DNA of 39,890 bases, from the NCBI GenBank assembly GCA_903916565.1, contig CAIWXH010000276.1:1-39890 (forward strand), in the 5' to 3' direction. Positions 1 through 9,878 of this stretch are shown one piece after another. The position numbers were made by a program, and so were the translations under genes. How positions within the stretch are numbered: the first letter of the stretch is position 1; every line of letters starts with the position of its first letter. The notes beneath the pieces were generated by a model that searched no databases, had not been told where the DNA came from, and saw only the letters and a list, made by a program, of their open reading frames with translations. This stretch comes from an uncultured Oscillochloris sp. Lineage in GTDB: Bacteria > Chloroflexota > Chloroflexia > Chloroflexales > Chloroflexaceae.

Positions 1-180
1 CTGACCGGGCGGCTTGCTTCGCTCGCTGACCGGGCCGCTCGCTTCGCTCGCTGACCGGGCCGCTTGCTTCGCTCGCTGACCGGGCCGCTTGCTTCGCTCG
101 CTGACCGGGCCGCTTGCTTTGCTCGCTGACCGGGCGGCTTGCTTTGCTCGCTGACCGGGCCGCTTGCTTCGCTCGCTGAC
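1..180. repeat. 25-bp tandem repeat array (ctgaccgggccgcttgcttcgctcg), 7 full copies plus a partial, truncated by the window start
   Basis: Direct reading: units start at 1, 26, 51, 76, 101, 126 and 151, with ctgac at 176-180. Few substitutions and no spacers. Confidence 0.95.
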
Positions 181-360
181 AAGGGAACAAGGGGACAAGG
201 GGAGCCTAGCGGCGTCCCAGGGTGGTCTCCTTGTCCCCACGTCCCCGTGTCCCCACGTCCCCGTGTCCCCACGTCCCCGTGTCCCCACGTCCCCTCGTCC
301 CCACGTCCCCACGTCCCCTCGTCCCCGTGTCCCAGAGTGGTCCCCGCGTCCCCGTGTCCG
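181..360. repeat. Low-complexity array of 8-9 bp units (gtccccac/gtccccgt/gtcccctc), preceded by a reverse-complementary arm (aagggaacaaggggacaagggga)
   Basis: Repeated gtccccacgtccccgtgt units at about 234-357. The 181-203 arm is complementary to tctccttgtcccc at about 226-240. Confidence 0.9.
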
Positions 361-364
361 AGCG

Positions 365-1861
365 CTACTCCACCCAATCGAAAGTGCGCGTCACCGCCTT
401 CTTCCAGCCCTTATAGAGCGCGGCCCGCTTCACATCGTCCATCGCGGGGTGCCAGGTGTGGTCAATCTGCCAGTTCTGGCGCATCTCGTCGGTGTTGTTC
501 CAGAAGCCCACGGCCAAGCCAGCGGCGTAGGCCGCACCGAGCGCCGTCGTCTCCGCCACCTGCGGGCGCACCACCGGCACGCCCAGCAGGTCGGACTGGA
601 ACTGCATCAGGGTGTTGTTGTAGACCATGCCGCCATCCACCTTGAGCGCCGTCAGCCGCACGCCCGAGTCCTGCTCCATCGCGTCAAGCACCTCGCGGGT
701 CTGGTACGCGGTCGCCTCAAGCACGGCGCGGGCGATGTGGCCCTTGGTCACATAGCGCGTCAGGCCGACAATCGCGCCACGGGCGTCCGAGCGCCAGTAC
801 GGCGCAAAGAGGCCCGAGAAGGCGGGCACAAAGTAGATGCCGCCGTTGTCCTCGACCAGATTCGCCAGCGCCTCAACCTCAGCCGAACTGGTGATCATGC
901 CCAGGTTGTCGCGCAGCCACTGCACCAACGCGCCGGTGATCGCAATCGAGCCTTCGAGCGCGTACACCGCTGGCTGGTCGCCGAACTTGTAGCAGAGCGT
1001 CGTGAGCAGGCCGCTCTTCGAGGGCACAATCTTCGTGCCGGTGTTGAGCAGCATAAACGAGCCGGTGCCGTAGGTGTTCTTGGCCTCGCCGGGGCTGTAG
1101 CAGGTCTGCCCGACCATCGCCGCCTGCTGATCGCCAAGGATGCCGGAGACGGGGATACCGGCCAAGTCGCCTTTGGCGGTGCCGTAGACCTGACTACTGG
1201 CGACAATAGTCGGCAGCATCTGGCGCGGAATGCCCATAAGGCCCAGAATCTCGTCGTCCCAGCTCAGCGTCTCCAGGTTCATCAGCATCGTGCGGCTAGC
1301 GTTCGTCACATCAGTCACATGCACGCCGCCGTCGGGGCCACCGGTGAGCCACCAGGTCACGAAGGTGTCAATATTGCCAAAGGCCAGCTCGCCAGCCTCG
1401 GCGGCAGCCTGCGCCCCGGCGACATTGTCCAGAATCCAACGAATCTTCGGGCCAGAGAAATAGGTCGCCAGTGGCAGGCCCACCTTGGCGCGGAAGCGAT
1501 CCTGACCGCCGTCAGCGGCCAGCGCGTTGCAGATCTGGTCGGTGCGCGTATCCTGCCAAACAATCGCATTGTAGACCGGGCGCCCCGTCTTGCGATTCCA
1601 GACCACCGCCGTCTCGCGCTGGTTGGTGATACCGACGGCGGCGATCTCCTTCACATCAATGTGGCCCTTCTGCAACGCGCCCCGAATCACGCCCTGAGTG
1701 CGCTCCCAAATCTCATCAGGGTTATGCTCAACCCAACCCGGCTTCGGGTAGATCTGCTCGTGCTCACGCTGATCAAAGCAAATCACGCTGCCCGCGTGGT
1801 CGAAGATCATACAGCGCGTGCTGGTCGTACCCTGGTCAATCGCGGCGACATACGTAGCCAT
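365..1861 (-). CDS. glpK: Glycerol kinase
   Basis: [21 protein letters not shown]..., [34 protein letters not shown]. Start trimmed from the ORF track to MATYVAA; FGGY-family glycerol kinase. Confidence 0.96.
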   Translation of the reverse strand: MATYVAAIDQGTTSTRCMIFDHAGSVICFDQREHEQIYPKPGWVEHNPDEIWERTQGVIRGALQKGHIDVKEIAAVGITNQRETAVVWNRKTGRPVYNAIVWQDTRTDQICNALAADGGQDRFRAKVGLPLATYFSGPKIRWILDNVAGAQAAAEAGELAFGNIDTFVTWWLTGGPDGGVHVTDVTNASRTMLMNLETLSWDDEILGLMGIPRQMLPTIVASSQVYGTAKGDLAGIPVSGILGDQQAAMVGQTCYSPGEAKNTYGTGSFMLLNTGTKIVPSKSGLLTTLCYKFGDQPAVYALEGSIAITGALVQWLRDNLGMITSSAEVEALANLVEDNGGIYFVPAFSGLFAPYWRSDARGAIVGLTRYVTKGHIARAVLEATAYQTREVLDAMEQDSGVRLTALKVDGGMVYNNTLMQFQSDLLGVPVVRPQVAETTALGAAYAAGLAVGFWNNTDEMRQNWQIDHTWHPAMDDVKRAALYKGWKKAVTRTFDWVE

Positions 1862-1913
1862 GAACGAGACTCCTTTGTCTACAGATCGGTATAAATGGGC
1901 CATCGGGCACCCA

Positions 1914-2555
1914 CTATGGTTGCAGCCCCTCGACCACATCAAGCAGCGCCCGCGCCATCAGATGGGCCGAGGTCGCCCCTGGATCCTGGTGTCCAATCGA
2001 GCGCTCGCCAAGGTACGAGGCGCGGCCCTTCGTCGCGAGCATAGGGATGGTGGCCTTCATTCCCGCCTCGCAGGCCGCCAGCGAGGTACGCAGGGCGGTG
2101 ACAAAATCATCGCCCGTGCCCAGCGCGGCCTTCAGCGCATCAACGCCGGGGCCAATCGCGTCAATCATCGTCTTCTCGCCACGGGTTGATTTTCCACGGC
2201 TCTGGATGCCCTCCAGCGCGGCCTCCAGCGCGACAACCACATCGTCGGGGCCAAGCTCGAAGCGGTCAGCCGTCGCCATGCCAGCCCTGAGAAACGCGGT
2301 GCCGTAGAGCGGCCCGCTGGCACCGCCAACCGTCGAGACCAGCGTGGAGCCGACGGTCTTGAGAATGGAGCCGACATCCTTATCGGCCACGCTCGTCAGC
2401 TTGCCAACCACGGTGCTAAAGCCTCGGTCGAGGTTTACGCCGTGGTCGGCGTCGCCAATCGCCGAGTCGAGCTGGGTCAGGTAGTCGCGCTGATCCTTGA
2501 TCCTGGCCGCGACCGTCTCGATGAATTTAATGACGTGCTCTGCTGTGATTTGCAT
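1914..2555 (-). CDS. dhaL: Dihydroxyacetone kinase subunit DhaL
   Basis: [27 protein letters not shown] and [20 protein letters not shown] are DhaL signatures. Confidence 0.94.
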   Translation of the reverse strand: MQITAEHVIKFIETVAARIKDQRDYLTQLDSAIGDADHGVNLDRGFSTVVGKLTSVADKDVGSILKTVGSTLVSTVGGASGPLYGTAFLRAGMATADRFELGPDDVVVALEAALEGIQSRGKSTRGEKTMIDAIGPGVDALKAALGTGDDFVTALRTSLAACEAGMKATIPMLATKGRASYLGERSIGHQDPGATSAHLMARALLDVVEGLQP

Positions 2556-2577
2556 GGTCGGCTCCGTACATGGTGCG

Positions 2578-3579
2578 TTACAGACCCCAGCGCAGCGCCG
2601 GGGTCAGCACCGGGGCATCCCAAAATTTTGTCAGCTCAGCATCAAGCCGAAGCAAGGTGAACGAGCAGCCGGCCATGTCGAGTGAGGTGATGTAGTTGCC
2701 GATCAGCCTACGACTAATCGTGATCCCCTTGCCCTTGAGGATCTGGTTCAGCTCGTTGTACATCAGGTACAGTTCAATCAGCGGTGTGCCGCCCATGCCG
2801 TTGACGAAGGTGAGGACGCTGTCACCCCGTTTGAAGGGCAGATCCTCCAGAATAGGCGCGGCCAGCATCGCGGCAATCGCGCTGGCCCCAGCCAGCTTCA
2901 CCCGCCGCCGCCCCGGCTCGCCGTGAATGCCGACCCCGACCTCCATCTCGTCCTCAGGCAGATCGAAACCGGGCTTCCCGGCGTGCGGCACCGTACAGGC
3001 GGTCAGCGCCATGCCCATGGAGCGTCCCGCACCGTTCACCTTTTCGGCCAGCGCCTGAACGCTGGCTAAATCGGCACCCGCCTCGGCAGCCGCGCCGACG
3101 ATCTTCTCCAGCAAGACCGTCACGCCGACGCCGCGCCGTCCGGCGGTCCAGGTCGAGTTTTCGACCGCAACATCGTCATTCGTCACCACCGAGGCGACCA
3201 CGATACCCTCGGCGGCAGCCAGTTCAGCGGCCATCTCGAAGTTCATAATATCGCCAGTGTAGTTCTTGACGATGTGCAGCACGCCCTTCCCGCCATCAAC
3301 CGCCTTGGTGGCGGCCAACATCTGGTCAGGCACGGGCGAGGTGAAGACGGCCCCAGGGCAGGCGGCGTCAAGCATACCACGACCGACGAAGCCGCCGTGC
3401 ATTGGCTCGTGCCCCGATCCGCCGCCCGAGATGACGCCCACCTTGCCCCGCACCGGCGCGTCGGCGCGCACAATAACGTCGGGGTCGTAGTGAACCTTGA
3501 TCAGGTCAGGATGGGCGTCAGCCATACCGGCAAGGGCTTCCTTGACCACGTTCTCAGGCGCGTTGATCAGCTTCTTCAC
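2578..3579 (-). CDS. dhaK: Dihydroxyacetone kinase subunit DhaK
   Basis: [65 protein letters not shown]. Probable GTG start at 3579 with ggag upstream. Confidence 0.94.
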   Translation of the reverse strand: MKKLINAPENVVKEALAGMADAHPDLIKVHYDPDVIVRADAPVRGKVGVISGGGSGHEPMHGGFVGRGMLDAACPGAVFTSPVPDQMLAATKAVDGGKGVLHIVKNYTGDIMNFEMAAELAAAEGIVVASVVTNDDVAVENSTWTAGRRGVGVTVLLEKIVGAAAEAGADLASVQALAEKVNGAGRSMGMALTACTVPHAGKPGFDLPEDEMEVGVGIHGEPGRRRVKLAGASAIAAMLAAPILEDLPFKRGDSVLTFVNGMGGTPLIELYLMYNELNQILKGKGITISRRLIGNYITSLDMAGCSFTLLRLDAELTKFWDAPVLTPALRWGL

Positions 3580-3648
3580 TGATGTATTCTCCGTTGCATT
3601 GGATGCGCGTGGGCGCGACCATGCCGCGCCCATTGCGAACGACTCCGC

Positions 3649-4356
3649 CTACGCCGGAACCAGCACCTTAAACAGCACCGCGCCGACAATGGCCCCGATA
3701 ATCGGCCCGACCACTGGAATCCACGCATACTCCCAGTCCGAACTGCCCTTGTTGGGGATGGGCAAGAGGAAGTGAGCGATACGCGGCCCAAGGTCACGAG
3801 CGGGGTTCAGCGCATACCCGGTGGGCCCGCCCAGGCTCAGGCCCAGACTCCAGATCAAGATGCCGACAAAATACGGGTTGAAGGGCTGGGTCTTCCCAAG
3901 CACCTTCAGGATCATGTTCACAATGAAGATCAGCGCAAAGGTCGCAATCGCTTCCGTCAGCAAGTTATTGACCGGATTGCGGATCGCAGGGCCAGTGCTG
4001 AACACCGCCAGTTTCGCGCCACCGTCAGGCGTCTCGCGGAAATGATCCATATACGCAAGCCAGACCAGCACCGCGCCGATGAACGCGCCGACGAATTGAC
4101 CAGCAATGTTGAGCAGCGCCTTGGGAGCGTCTCCGCCAGTGATGATGCTGGCGATCTCGCCAGCCGGGTTGAGCGAGCCAGGGCCACCGAGGGCACCTGA
4201 GGTCATGGCACCGCAGAAGACCGCGAAGGCCCACCCCGCCGTAATCACGATCCAGCCCGAGCTATTGCCCTTCGTCTTGTTGAGCACCACGTTCGCGACC
4301 ACGCCATCGCCGAGCAGGATCAAGATCATTGTGCCGAACATCTCTGCCAGAAACAT
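3649..4356 (-). CDS. glpF: Glycerol facilitator / aquaglyceroporin (MIP family)
   Basis: Two NPA boxes (GSLNPAGEIAS and GYALNPARDLGPR) and multiple hydrophobic helices. Start MFLAEMFGTM follows gagg. Confidence 0.92.
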   Translation of the reverse strand: MFLAEMFGTMILILLGDGVVANVVLNKTKGNSSGWIVITAGWAFAVFCGAMTSGALGGPGSLNPAGEIASIITGGDAPKALLNIAGQFVGAFIGAVLVWLAYMDHFRETPDGGAKLAVFSTGPAIRNPVNNLLTEAIATFALIFIVNMILKVLGKTQPFNPYFVGILIWSLGLSLGGPTGYALNPARDLGPRIAHFLLPIPNKGSSDWEYAWIPVVGPIIGAIVGAVLFKVLVPA

Positions 4357-4374
4357 GGCTGTGCTCCTCATGAT

Positions 4375-4397
4375 GTGCGGGCTGCCATAGCCCACAC
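4375..4397. promoter_or_regulatory. Imperfect inverted repeat just upstream of glpF (gtgcgggct-gccat-agcccacac)
   Basis: 9-bp arms with one mismatch and a 5-nt loop, 19 nt upstream of the glpF start. Confidence 0.4.
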
Positions 4398-4846
4398 AGT
4401 GCAAATCCCGGATGTCCCTTGTCAGCGTACGCGGCCCAAAGCGCATCGTAACGCGCTTGAGCGTGGCTATAGACGATCTCCCACGCGATCTGGCATGACC
4501 CCGCGCATGCCTCGCCCCGGTCTTGGCCGCGCCAAAGCCAGCCTCGCTGCCAGCAGGCGGCGGCGTCTCACCCCCTCTCGAAAACGGGGCGCAACAAACA
4601 CATGGCACAGCGCACCGGAGCCTACACCGCTGCAATGCTTCGCACTAGGAAGCCACAGCCGTGGAGTTATGCGCCATACACGGATGGACGCAAAAGGGCG
4701 CAGCCAGAGCCTAGCAATGTGCCCCTTGGCGTGCTAGATTGTCTGGTTACGTCAACTTCTGCTGGGTGGGAAGGGATGTTGAAAACGGGAGAGATGCGTA
4801 GCAGGAGAGAGTCGCCTCATTGCGCCCTCCATCATAGTGCGGCGTT

Positions 4847-4942
4847 AGACAAGGTTTCAGGTGCCAGGCTTCAGGTCTCAGGCCGAACACATCAGCAATG
4901 CCTGTGCGTGCCCAAACTGTAAAGTTTCCGCGAACCTTGTCT
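4847..4942 (-). repeat. 96-bp TIR element, copy A
   Basis: agacaaggtt...aaccttgtct with perfect 10-bp TIRs. Its reverse complement aligns without gaps to copies B, C and F. Confidence 0.93.
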
Positions 4943-5041
4943 TAGTGTATGAACTTTAACCGCTTAGGTGGTGCAATCATAACAGTCGCTCACCCGAGCG
5001 TCAAGAGGGGCGAAGGCTTGGCAGCCACAAGATTTGTTTCA

Positions 5042-6946
5042 CTATTGAAACATCCTGATGAAATCCTCCTTGGCGATCCCGTAGCGCACCATCTTTCGCC
5101 ACAGGGTTGCGCGGCTGACGCCCAACAGCGCAGCAGTGCGCCCCAGGTGCCCGCTCGCCTGTCGCCCAGCGCGCAGAATAGCCTCCCGCTCGCTCAACCG
5201 GCTGCTCTCGTCAAGGCTGGCCGTCGCTGGTGGTTCAAGGGGTGCCGCAACCCGCACCACGGCGGTCGGCAGATCCTCAAGCGTGATCACACTCTTCTCG
5301 CGCCCAGCCAGCGCCCGCTCAAGGGTCAGCTCAAGCTCGCGCACATTCCCAGGCCACGGGTAGGCCCGCAGCGCCTGGAGCGCCTCAGGGGCCAGAGCCA
5401 CCTGACGCCCAACCCGCTCGCCAATCACCTGGAGCAGTTGGCTCACCAGCAGCAGCAGGTCATCGCCGCGCTGGCGTAGCGGCGGGATCGCGACCGTCAG
5501 CGTACTCAGGCGGGCGAAGAGATCAGCGCGGAAACGACCTTCGTAGACCTGCCGCTCGATGTCGGCACCAGCGGTGGCGATCACGCGCACATCAATTGGC
5601 AAGGGCCGCGTGCCGTCACTGCGGATGATCCGGCGCATCTCAATCGTACGCAGCAGCGCCGTCTGAAGCTCAGGCGGCAGCGCCCCTACCTCCTGTAGAT
5701 AAAGCACACCGCCCTGCGCCAGTTCGATCTTGCCGGGACGGCCCGACGATCCAGGGCGCAACGGGTCGCCCTCAAGCCCAAAGAGTTCGCTGGCCAACAG
5801 CGGTCTGGGCACTGTGGCGCAGTTCAGGCCAACAAACGGCATCCCGGCTCGCCGACTGGCGTTATGGATCGCCTGCGCCAGAATCTCTTTACCCACACCG
5901 GGTTCGCCCCACAAGAGCACACTGCCCGCTGCACGCGCCGCCAGATGGGCTTGACGCAGGGCCAGCAGCATCGCCGGACTCTGCCCAATAATATCGCGGA
6001 AGGTGAAGCGCGCCTCGGCACCCACCACCCGCTGCACCAGTTGATGGATGCTTTGGGCCAGGCGCAACGTCACCAGCGCACCCAGATAGCGCTCACCGCC
6101 ATCGTGAACGGGCCGTACCGCACCGAGCAGCGCCAGCGTCCCCTTGCGCTCCTGCCAGACCAACTCTTGCTCGGCCAGTTCCTCGCAGCGGGCCAGCGCC
6201 AGACGCACCAGGGGCGGCGGGTTCAGGCTCTCGGTAAACGACCGCCCAGCCACGGCACGCCTGCTGACCCCCAGCAGTTCGGCGGCGCGCCGGTTGATCC
6301 GGCGCACCTCATCGCCGGGGCCGACAAAGATCAGCCCCTCGCTCATCGCTTCAAGAGTGGCGTACAGCTCGGCCAGATGATCATTCGCCTCAGTCAGCAA
6401 CTCGTCGGCGCGCAGTTGATGATGCAGCGCTTGGGCCGCCGCAATCGCCAGCCCAAGCGTGTGCGGGTGTGCCTCGGCGGCGGTCGTAATGATCGCCAGA
6501 GCGCCCAGAGGCTGCCCGCCCACCGCAAAGAGCGGGGCCGCAGCGAAGGCCAGCGGGCGCAAACGCACGCTGTGGTGATCCGCACCCACCGTCTGCACGG
6601 GCAGCGCCTCGCGCAGCGCCAAATCAACCGCGTTGGTGCCAGCCCGTGCCTCATCGAGATGCGTCGGCGGCGCTACCCCACACGCCCGGGCCAGACGCAC
6701 CAACGCGGGGTCGCCCTCTAGCTCGATTGCCACCGCCGCCGGATCCGCCAGCAACACGGCAAAGCCCGGACGCTCGACAAGCTGGTAAAGATCTTCGATG
6801 GAAGAGCGGGCCTGCGCCACAAACTGCTGCTGCCCCGGCGCTAGCGCTGGGGCCGGGGGTGGACACAGGTCAGGATCCAGACCAGCGGCGCAACAGCGCC
6901 GCAACGAGCGGAGAATCGGGGGCGTCGGCTTCAGGTGTGGCTCCAT
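5042..6946 (-). CDS. DhaR-like enhancer-binding-protein family regulator (sensor region, AAA+, Fis-type HTH) lacking GAFTGA
   Basis: Walker A GEPGVGKEILAQAIHNAS, LNCATVPRPLLASELFG, NRRAAELLGVSRRAVAGRSF (PAS), and C-terminal HTH LGRTAALLGVSRATLWRKMVRYGI. Located just upstream of the dhaKL operon. Confidence 0.88.
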   Translation of the reverse strand: MEPHLKPTPPILRSLRRCCAAGLDPDLCPPPAPALAPGQQQFVAQARSSIEDLYQLVERPGFAVLLADPAAVAIELEGDPALVRLARACGVAPPTHLDEARAGTNAVDLALREALPVQTVGADHHSVRLRPLAFAAAPLFAVGGQPLGALAIITTAAEAHPHTLGLAIAAAQALHHQLRADELLTEANDHLAELYATLEAMSEGLIFVGPGDEVRRINRRAAELLGVSRRAVAGRSFTESLNPPPLVRLALARCEELAEQELVWQERKGTLALLGAVRPVHDGGERYLGALVTLRLAQSIHQLVQRVVGAEARFTFRDIIGQSPAMLLALRQAHLAARAAGSVLLWGEPGVGKEILAQAIHNASRRAGMPFVGLNCATVPRPLLASELFGLEGDPLRPGSSGRPGKIELAQGGVLYLQEVGALPPELQTALLRTIEMRRIIRSDGTRPLPIDVRVIATAGADIERQVYEGRFRADLFARLSTLTVAIPPLRQRGDDLLLLVSQLLQVIGERVGRQVALAPEALQALRAYPWPGNVRELELTLERALAGREKSVITLEDLPTAVVRVAAPLEPPATASLDESSRLSEREAILRAGRQASGHLGRTAALLGVSRATLWRKMVRYGIAKEDFIRMFQ

Positions 6947-6970
6947 AGCGTGCGTCACCGTAGCGGCGTA

Positions 6971-7066
6971 AGCCAAGGTTTCAGGTGTCGGGTTTCAGGT
7001 TTCAGGCCGAACGCATCAGCAAGCTCTGTGCGTGCCCAAACGGTAAACTATCCACGAACATCGTCT
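6971..7066 (-). repeat. 96-bp TIR element, copy B (degenerate termini)
   Basis: agccaaggtt...aacatcgtct. Gap-free alignment to copies A, C and F along 96 bp. Confidence 0.9.
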
Positions 7067-7081
7067 CAGCGACCAGAATCA

Positions 7082-7131
7082 GATGCAGGCGGAAGGCCGA
7101 CCGTCACAACGGTCGGCCTTCCGCCTGCATC
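7082..7131 (-). terminator. Perfect 23-bp stem hairpin with a 4-nt loop (caca) after the kinase gene
   Basis: gatgcaggcggaaggccgaccgt / acggtcggccttccgcctgcatc, 9 bp beyond the stop of the 7140-9875 CDS. Confidence 0.75.
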
Positions 7132-7139
7132 GTTCCAGA

Positions 7140-9875
7140 CTACTTCCCGTGTTCCGTCGCGGGCAGAATAAAACTGAAGGTGCTGCCCTCGCCGACGACG
7201 CTGCGTGCCCAGATCCGGCCTCCCAGCAACTCGACCAGGGGTTTGACCAGCGAGAGGCCCAAGCCCGTGCCGCCCGCCTCAATCTTCAGTGAATTTTCGG
7301 CACGGTAGAAGCGGTCGAAGATACGCGGAAGATCCTCGGCGGCAATCCCCACCCCGGTGTCACGAATGCTCAACTGGGTATAGCGCCGCCCCTGGGTCAA
7401 CGTGTCACGCACCTCCTCCGGCAATTCATCGTAGCGGGCCGCATGCGCCTCGACCGAAATCTGGCCACCCTTCGGCGTGTACTTCAGGGCGTTCGCCAGC
7501 AAGTTAAGGAGAATCTGATGCAGGCGATGGGCGTCAGCGCGCACGAGAGGCAACCCAGGCGGAATGCTGATCGATAGCTCGTGACGCCGCTCGGCAGTCA
7601 GCCCCTTGAGTTCGGCCACCACGCCGCTCAAAGCCTCGGCGAGGTGCAGCGAACGCCACTCGACCTCCACGCTGCCCGACTCGATTTTCGTGATGTCGAG
7701 TACATCATTAATCAGTGCGATCATGCGCTCGGTGTTATTGTAAATCGTGGTCACAAACTCGCGCTGGGTATCGTTGAGCGGCCCCAGGCCACCCATCGAG
7801 AGGAGCTGCGTGAAGCCTTTAATCGCCGTCATCGGCGTCCGCAGCTCGTGGGACATCGTCCCGATAAACTCGGTCTTCAGGCGGTCGGCCTCGACCTCAC
7901 GAGTAATATCGCGGAGCACCAACAGAGCGCCCAGCAACTCGTTGTCGTCTTTGAGCACCGGCCCAAGCAAAAAGCTGACGGTGCGAACCCCCACCTTCAG
8001 CGTTGACTGGAAGAAGCGCGGCTGCTCATCGTGAGTCAGCGGTCGGCGCAACAAATCCTCAAGCGGCAGCGCCGTCGCACGAACGCCCAGGTAGCGCGCA
8101 ATAATCGCATGCAGATTCCAAAGCAGCAGATCCTCGACCTCGCGCCCGAGAATAATTGCCGCACCGGGATTCGTCACCAGCACACCACCCTCAAGGTCAC
8201 AGACGATCACGCCGTCGCTCAGACTCTGGAGGATGGCCTGGATCTGGCTCGACTCTTTCTGCTGGCGGTCAAGCAACTCGTAGCGCCGCTCGGCTTCGGC
8301 GCTGATCATCTGGAACATGTTGGCGTTGTTGATGCCAATCGCAATCGCGCCAGCACAGGCGCTAAGCAAGCGCAGGTGCCCCTCATGAAAGAAACCGACC
8401 TCCCGATGCGAGAGGCTGATCACGCCAAGGACATCGCCCTGCATGATCAGGGGCACCGCAACCATGGCCCCCTCACGCTTACGAGCTGAGCCGCCCGGCA
8501 TCGAGACCCAGCGCTCGTCCTTCCCGACATCGTCAATCAGCGCCTCAGTACGATGCTGGGCCACCCAGCCAGCAATGCCGCTGCCAATGGGAAAGCGGAT
8601 ATAGTTGTTCGGGTTTGCCGGCACGCCCAGCACGGCCCGCGTCACCATCAGGCTGTTATCCTGCTCGATCAGCATCACCGACGCATGTTCGGCTTTGGTA
8701 ATATCAGCCAGCAACTGCAGCGAGGTGTGGAGCAGCGCGTCGAGATCGAGCGTGCTGCTGACCTCGGTCGCGATCTGGTGGGTCGTCGCCAGACGATCCT
8801 TCTCGTCCTGAAGCTCGCGGGTACGCTCAGCGACGCGCTGCTCAAGCGCAACATTCAGCCCGCGCACCTCAACATAGAGCCGCGCATTCGAGAGCGCGAT
8901 GGCGGTCTGACTGATCACGGCCTGGGCGAGATCCTGTTGCAGACGCAGTTGGTTGAGCGGGTCAGGGTCTTGAAGCACCACGACGGCCAGCGCCTGTTCA
9001 CCACTGACCATCGGCAGCGCCAGCACCCCACAGCCAGGCTGAAGCCAAGCACCCTGGCGGCGCACATCCGGCTTGAACTCAAACTGGAACGTCTTGGTGG
9101 TGAAGGCCCGGGCCACGATGTCGCCCTGGCGCTCAAGCGGGATCAGCATCCCAATCATCGGCATGTGCTCTGCGCCGACCGTATGTGAGGCCAGCAGGGC
9201 GGGTGTACCATCGTCGCCGTCATCAAGGCCCATCCCCAGTTCGGCGGGCATCCAGATCGCAATGTGGGCCACGCCAGTGAGCGAATGGAGGTTCGTAAGC
9301 ACCAGGTCGAAGAGTTGGTCGGGTTCAAGGATCGCCGAGAGTTGTTGCGAAATCACATTCAGCGCTTGGAGCTGAAGCGCACGCCGGTCGGCGGCAGCCG
9401 AGGCCGCGTCCAGACTCTCAGCGATGAACTCGTGGTTACGGATCAACTCACGGCTATGGTCATCCCAGACCTGCGCGACCGCCGTAGCAGCCTGCGCGAA
9501 CAGTTCATCGAGCGCCTCGACCACATCGAGGCGCTCGGCAGGCGCGACCGCACGGCGTACATGCGCGCGCGCACCGCGACTCAACTGACCGTTCAGATCA
9601 AGGCTCGCAGAGAGTCCCGCCGCAGGATGCTCGGCCAGGGCCAGGGCGTGCAACTGCGCGGCTAGGGGGGCATAGTCACCGCATGCCGCGCTGATCATCG
9701 CCTCATACAACTGTGTGATCGCAACGACAGGGCTGATCGTAGCGACCTCGCCCCCCGCAGTATCGCTGGGTTCAGATGCAAGCACTCCAACGTGGGGAGC
9801 CGCCAACAAGTCGGCCCACTGAGGGAGCAGGTCGGGGCGCTGGGCTTCGAGCCAGGCTGCGAGGTCGATGTTCAT
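7140..9875 (-). CDS. Multi-domain sensor histidine kinase (N-terminal sensory region, two GAF-like, PAS, HisKA, HATPase_c)
   Basis: MSHELRTPMTAIKGFTQLL (H box), NLLANALKYTPKGG (N box), DTGVGIAAEDLPRIFDRFYR, GTGLGLSLVKPLVELLGGRI. Confidence 0.93.
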   Translation of the reverse strand: MNIDLAAWLEAQRPDLLPQWADLLAAPHVGVLASEPSDTAGGEVATISPVVAITQLYEAMISAACGDYAPLAAQLHALALAEHPAAGLSASLDLNGQLSRGARAHVRRAVAPAERLDVVEALDELFAQAATAVAQVWDDHSRELIRNHEFIAESLDAASAAADRRALQLQALNVISQQLSAILEPDQLFDLVLTNLHSLTGVAHIAIWMPAELGMGLDDGDDGTPALLASHTVGAEHMPMIGMLIPLERQGDIVARAFTTKTFQFEFKPDVRRQGAWLQPGCGVLALPMVSGEQALAVVVLQDPDPLNQLRLQQDLAQAVISQTAIALSNARLYVEVRGLNVALEQRVAERTRELQDEKDRLATTHQIATEVSSTLDLDALLHTSLQLLADITKAEHASVMLIEQDNSLMVTRAVLGVPANPNNYIRFPIGSGIAGWVAQHRTEALIDDVGKDERWVSMPGGSARKREGAMVAVPLIMQGDVLGVISLSHREVGFFHEGHLRLLSACAGAIAIGINNANMFQMISAEAERRYELLDRQQKESSQIQAILQSLSDGVIVCDLEGGVLVTNPGAAIILGREVEDLLLWNLHAIIARYLGVRATALPLEDLLRRPLTHDEQPRFFQSTLKVGVRTVSFLLGPVLKDDNELLGALLVLRDITREVEADRLKTEFIGTMSHELRTPMTAIKGFTQLLSMGGLGPLNDTQREFVTTIYNNTERMIALINDVLDITKIESGSVEVEWRSLHLAEALSGVVAELKGLTAERRHELSISIPPGLPLVRADAHRLHQILLNLLANALKYTPKGGQISVEAHAARYDELPEEVRDTLTQGRRYTQLSIRDTGVGIAAEDLPRIFDRFYRAENSLKIEAGGTGLGLSLVKPLVELLGGRIWARSVVGEGSTFSFILPATEHGK

Positions 9876-9878
9876 GGG

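Noticed and set aside
1-180. CRISPR array
   Set aside because: Units are contiguous 25-bp repeats with no unique spacers and no cas genes nearby.
164-1894. 576-aa plus-strand ORF antisense to glpK, beginning in the repeat array
   Set aside because: Starts in low-complexity repeats (PRPRVPTSP) and is antisense to clear glycerol kinase.
4375-4922. Plus-strand ORFs 4375-4737 and 4602-4922 upstream of glpF
   Set aside because: No RBS or recognisable domain, and one runs into the TIR element; treated as non-coding.
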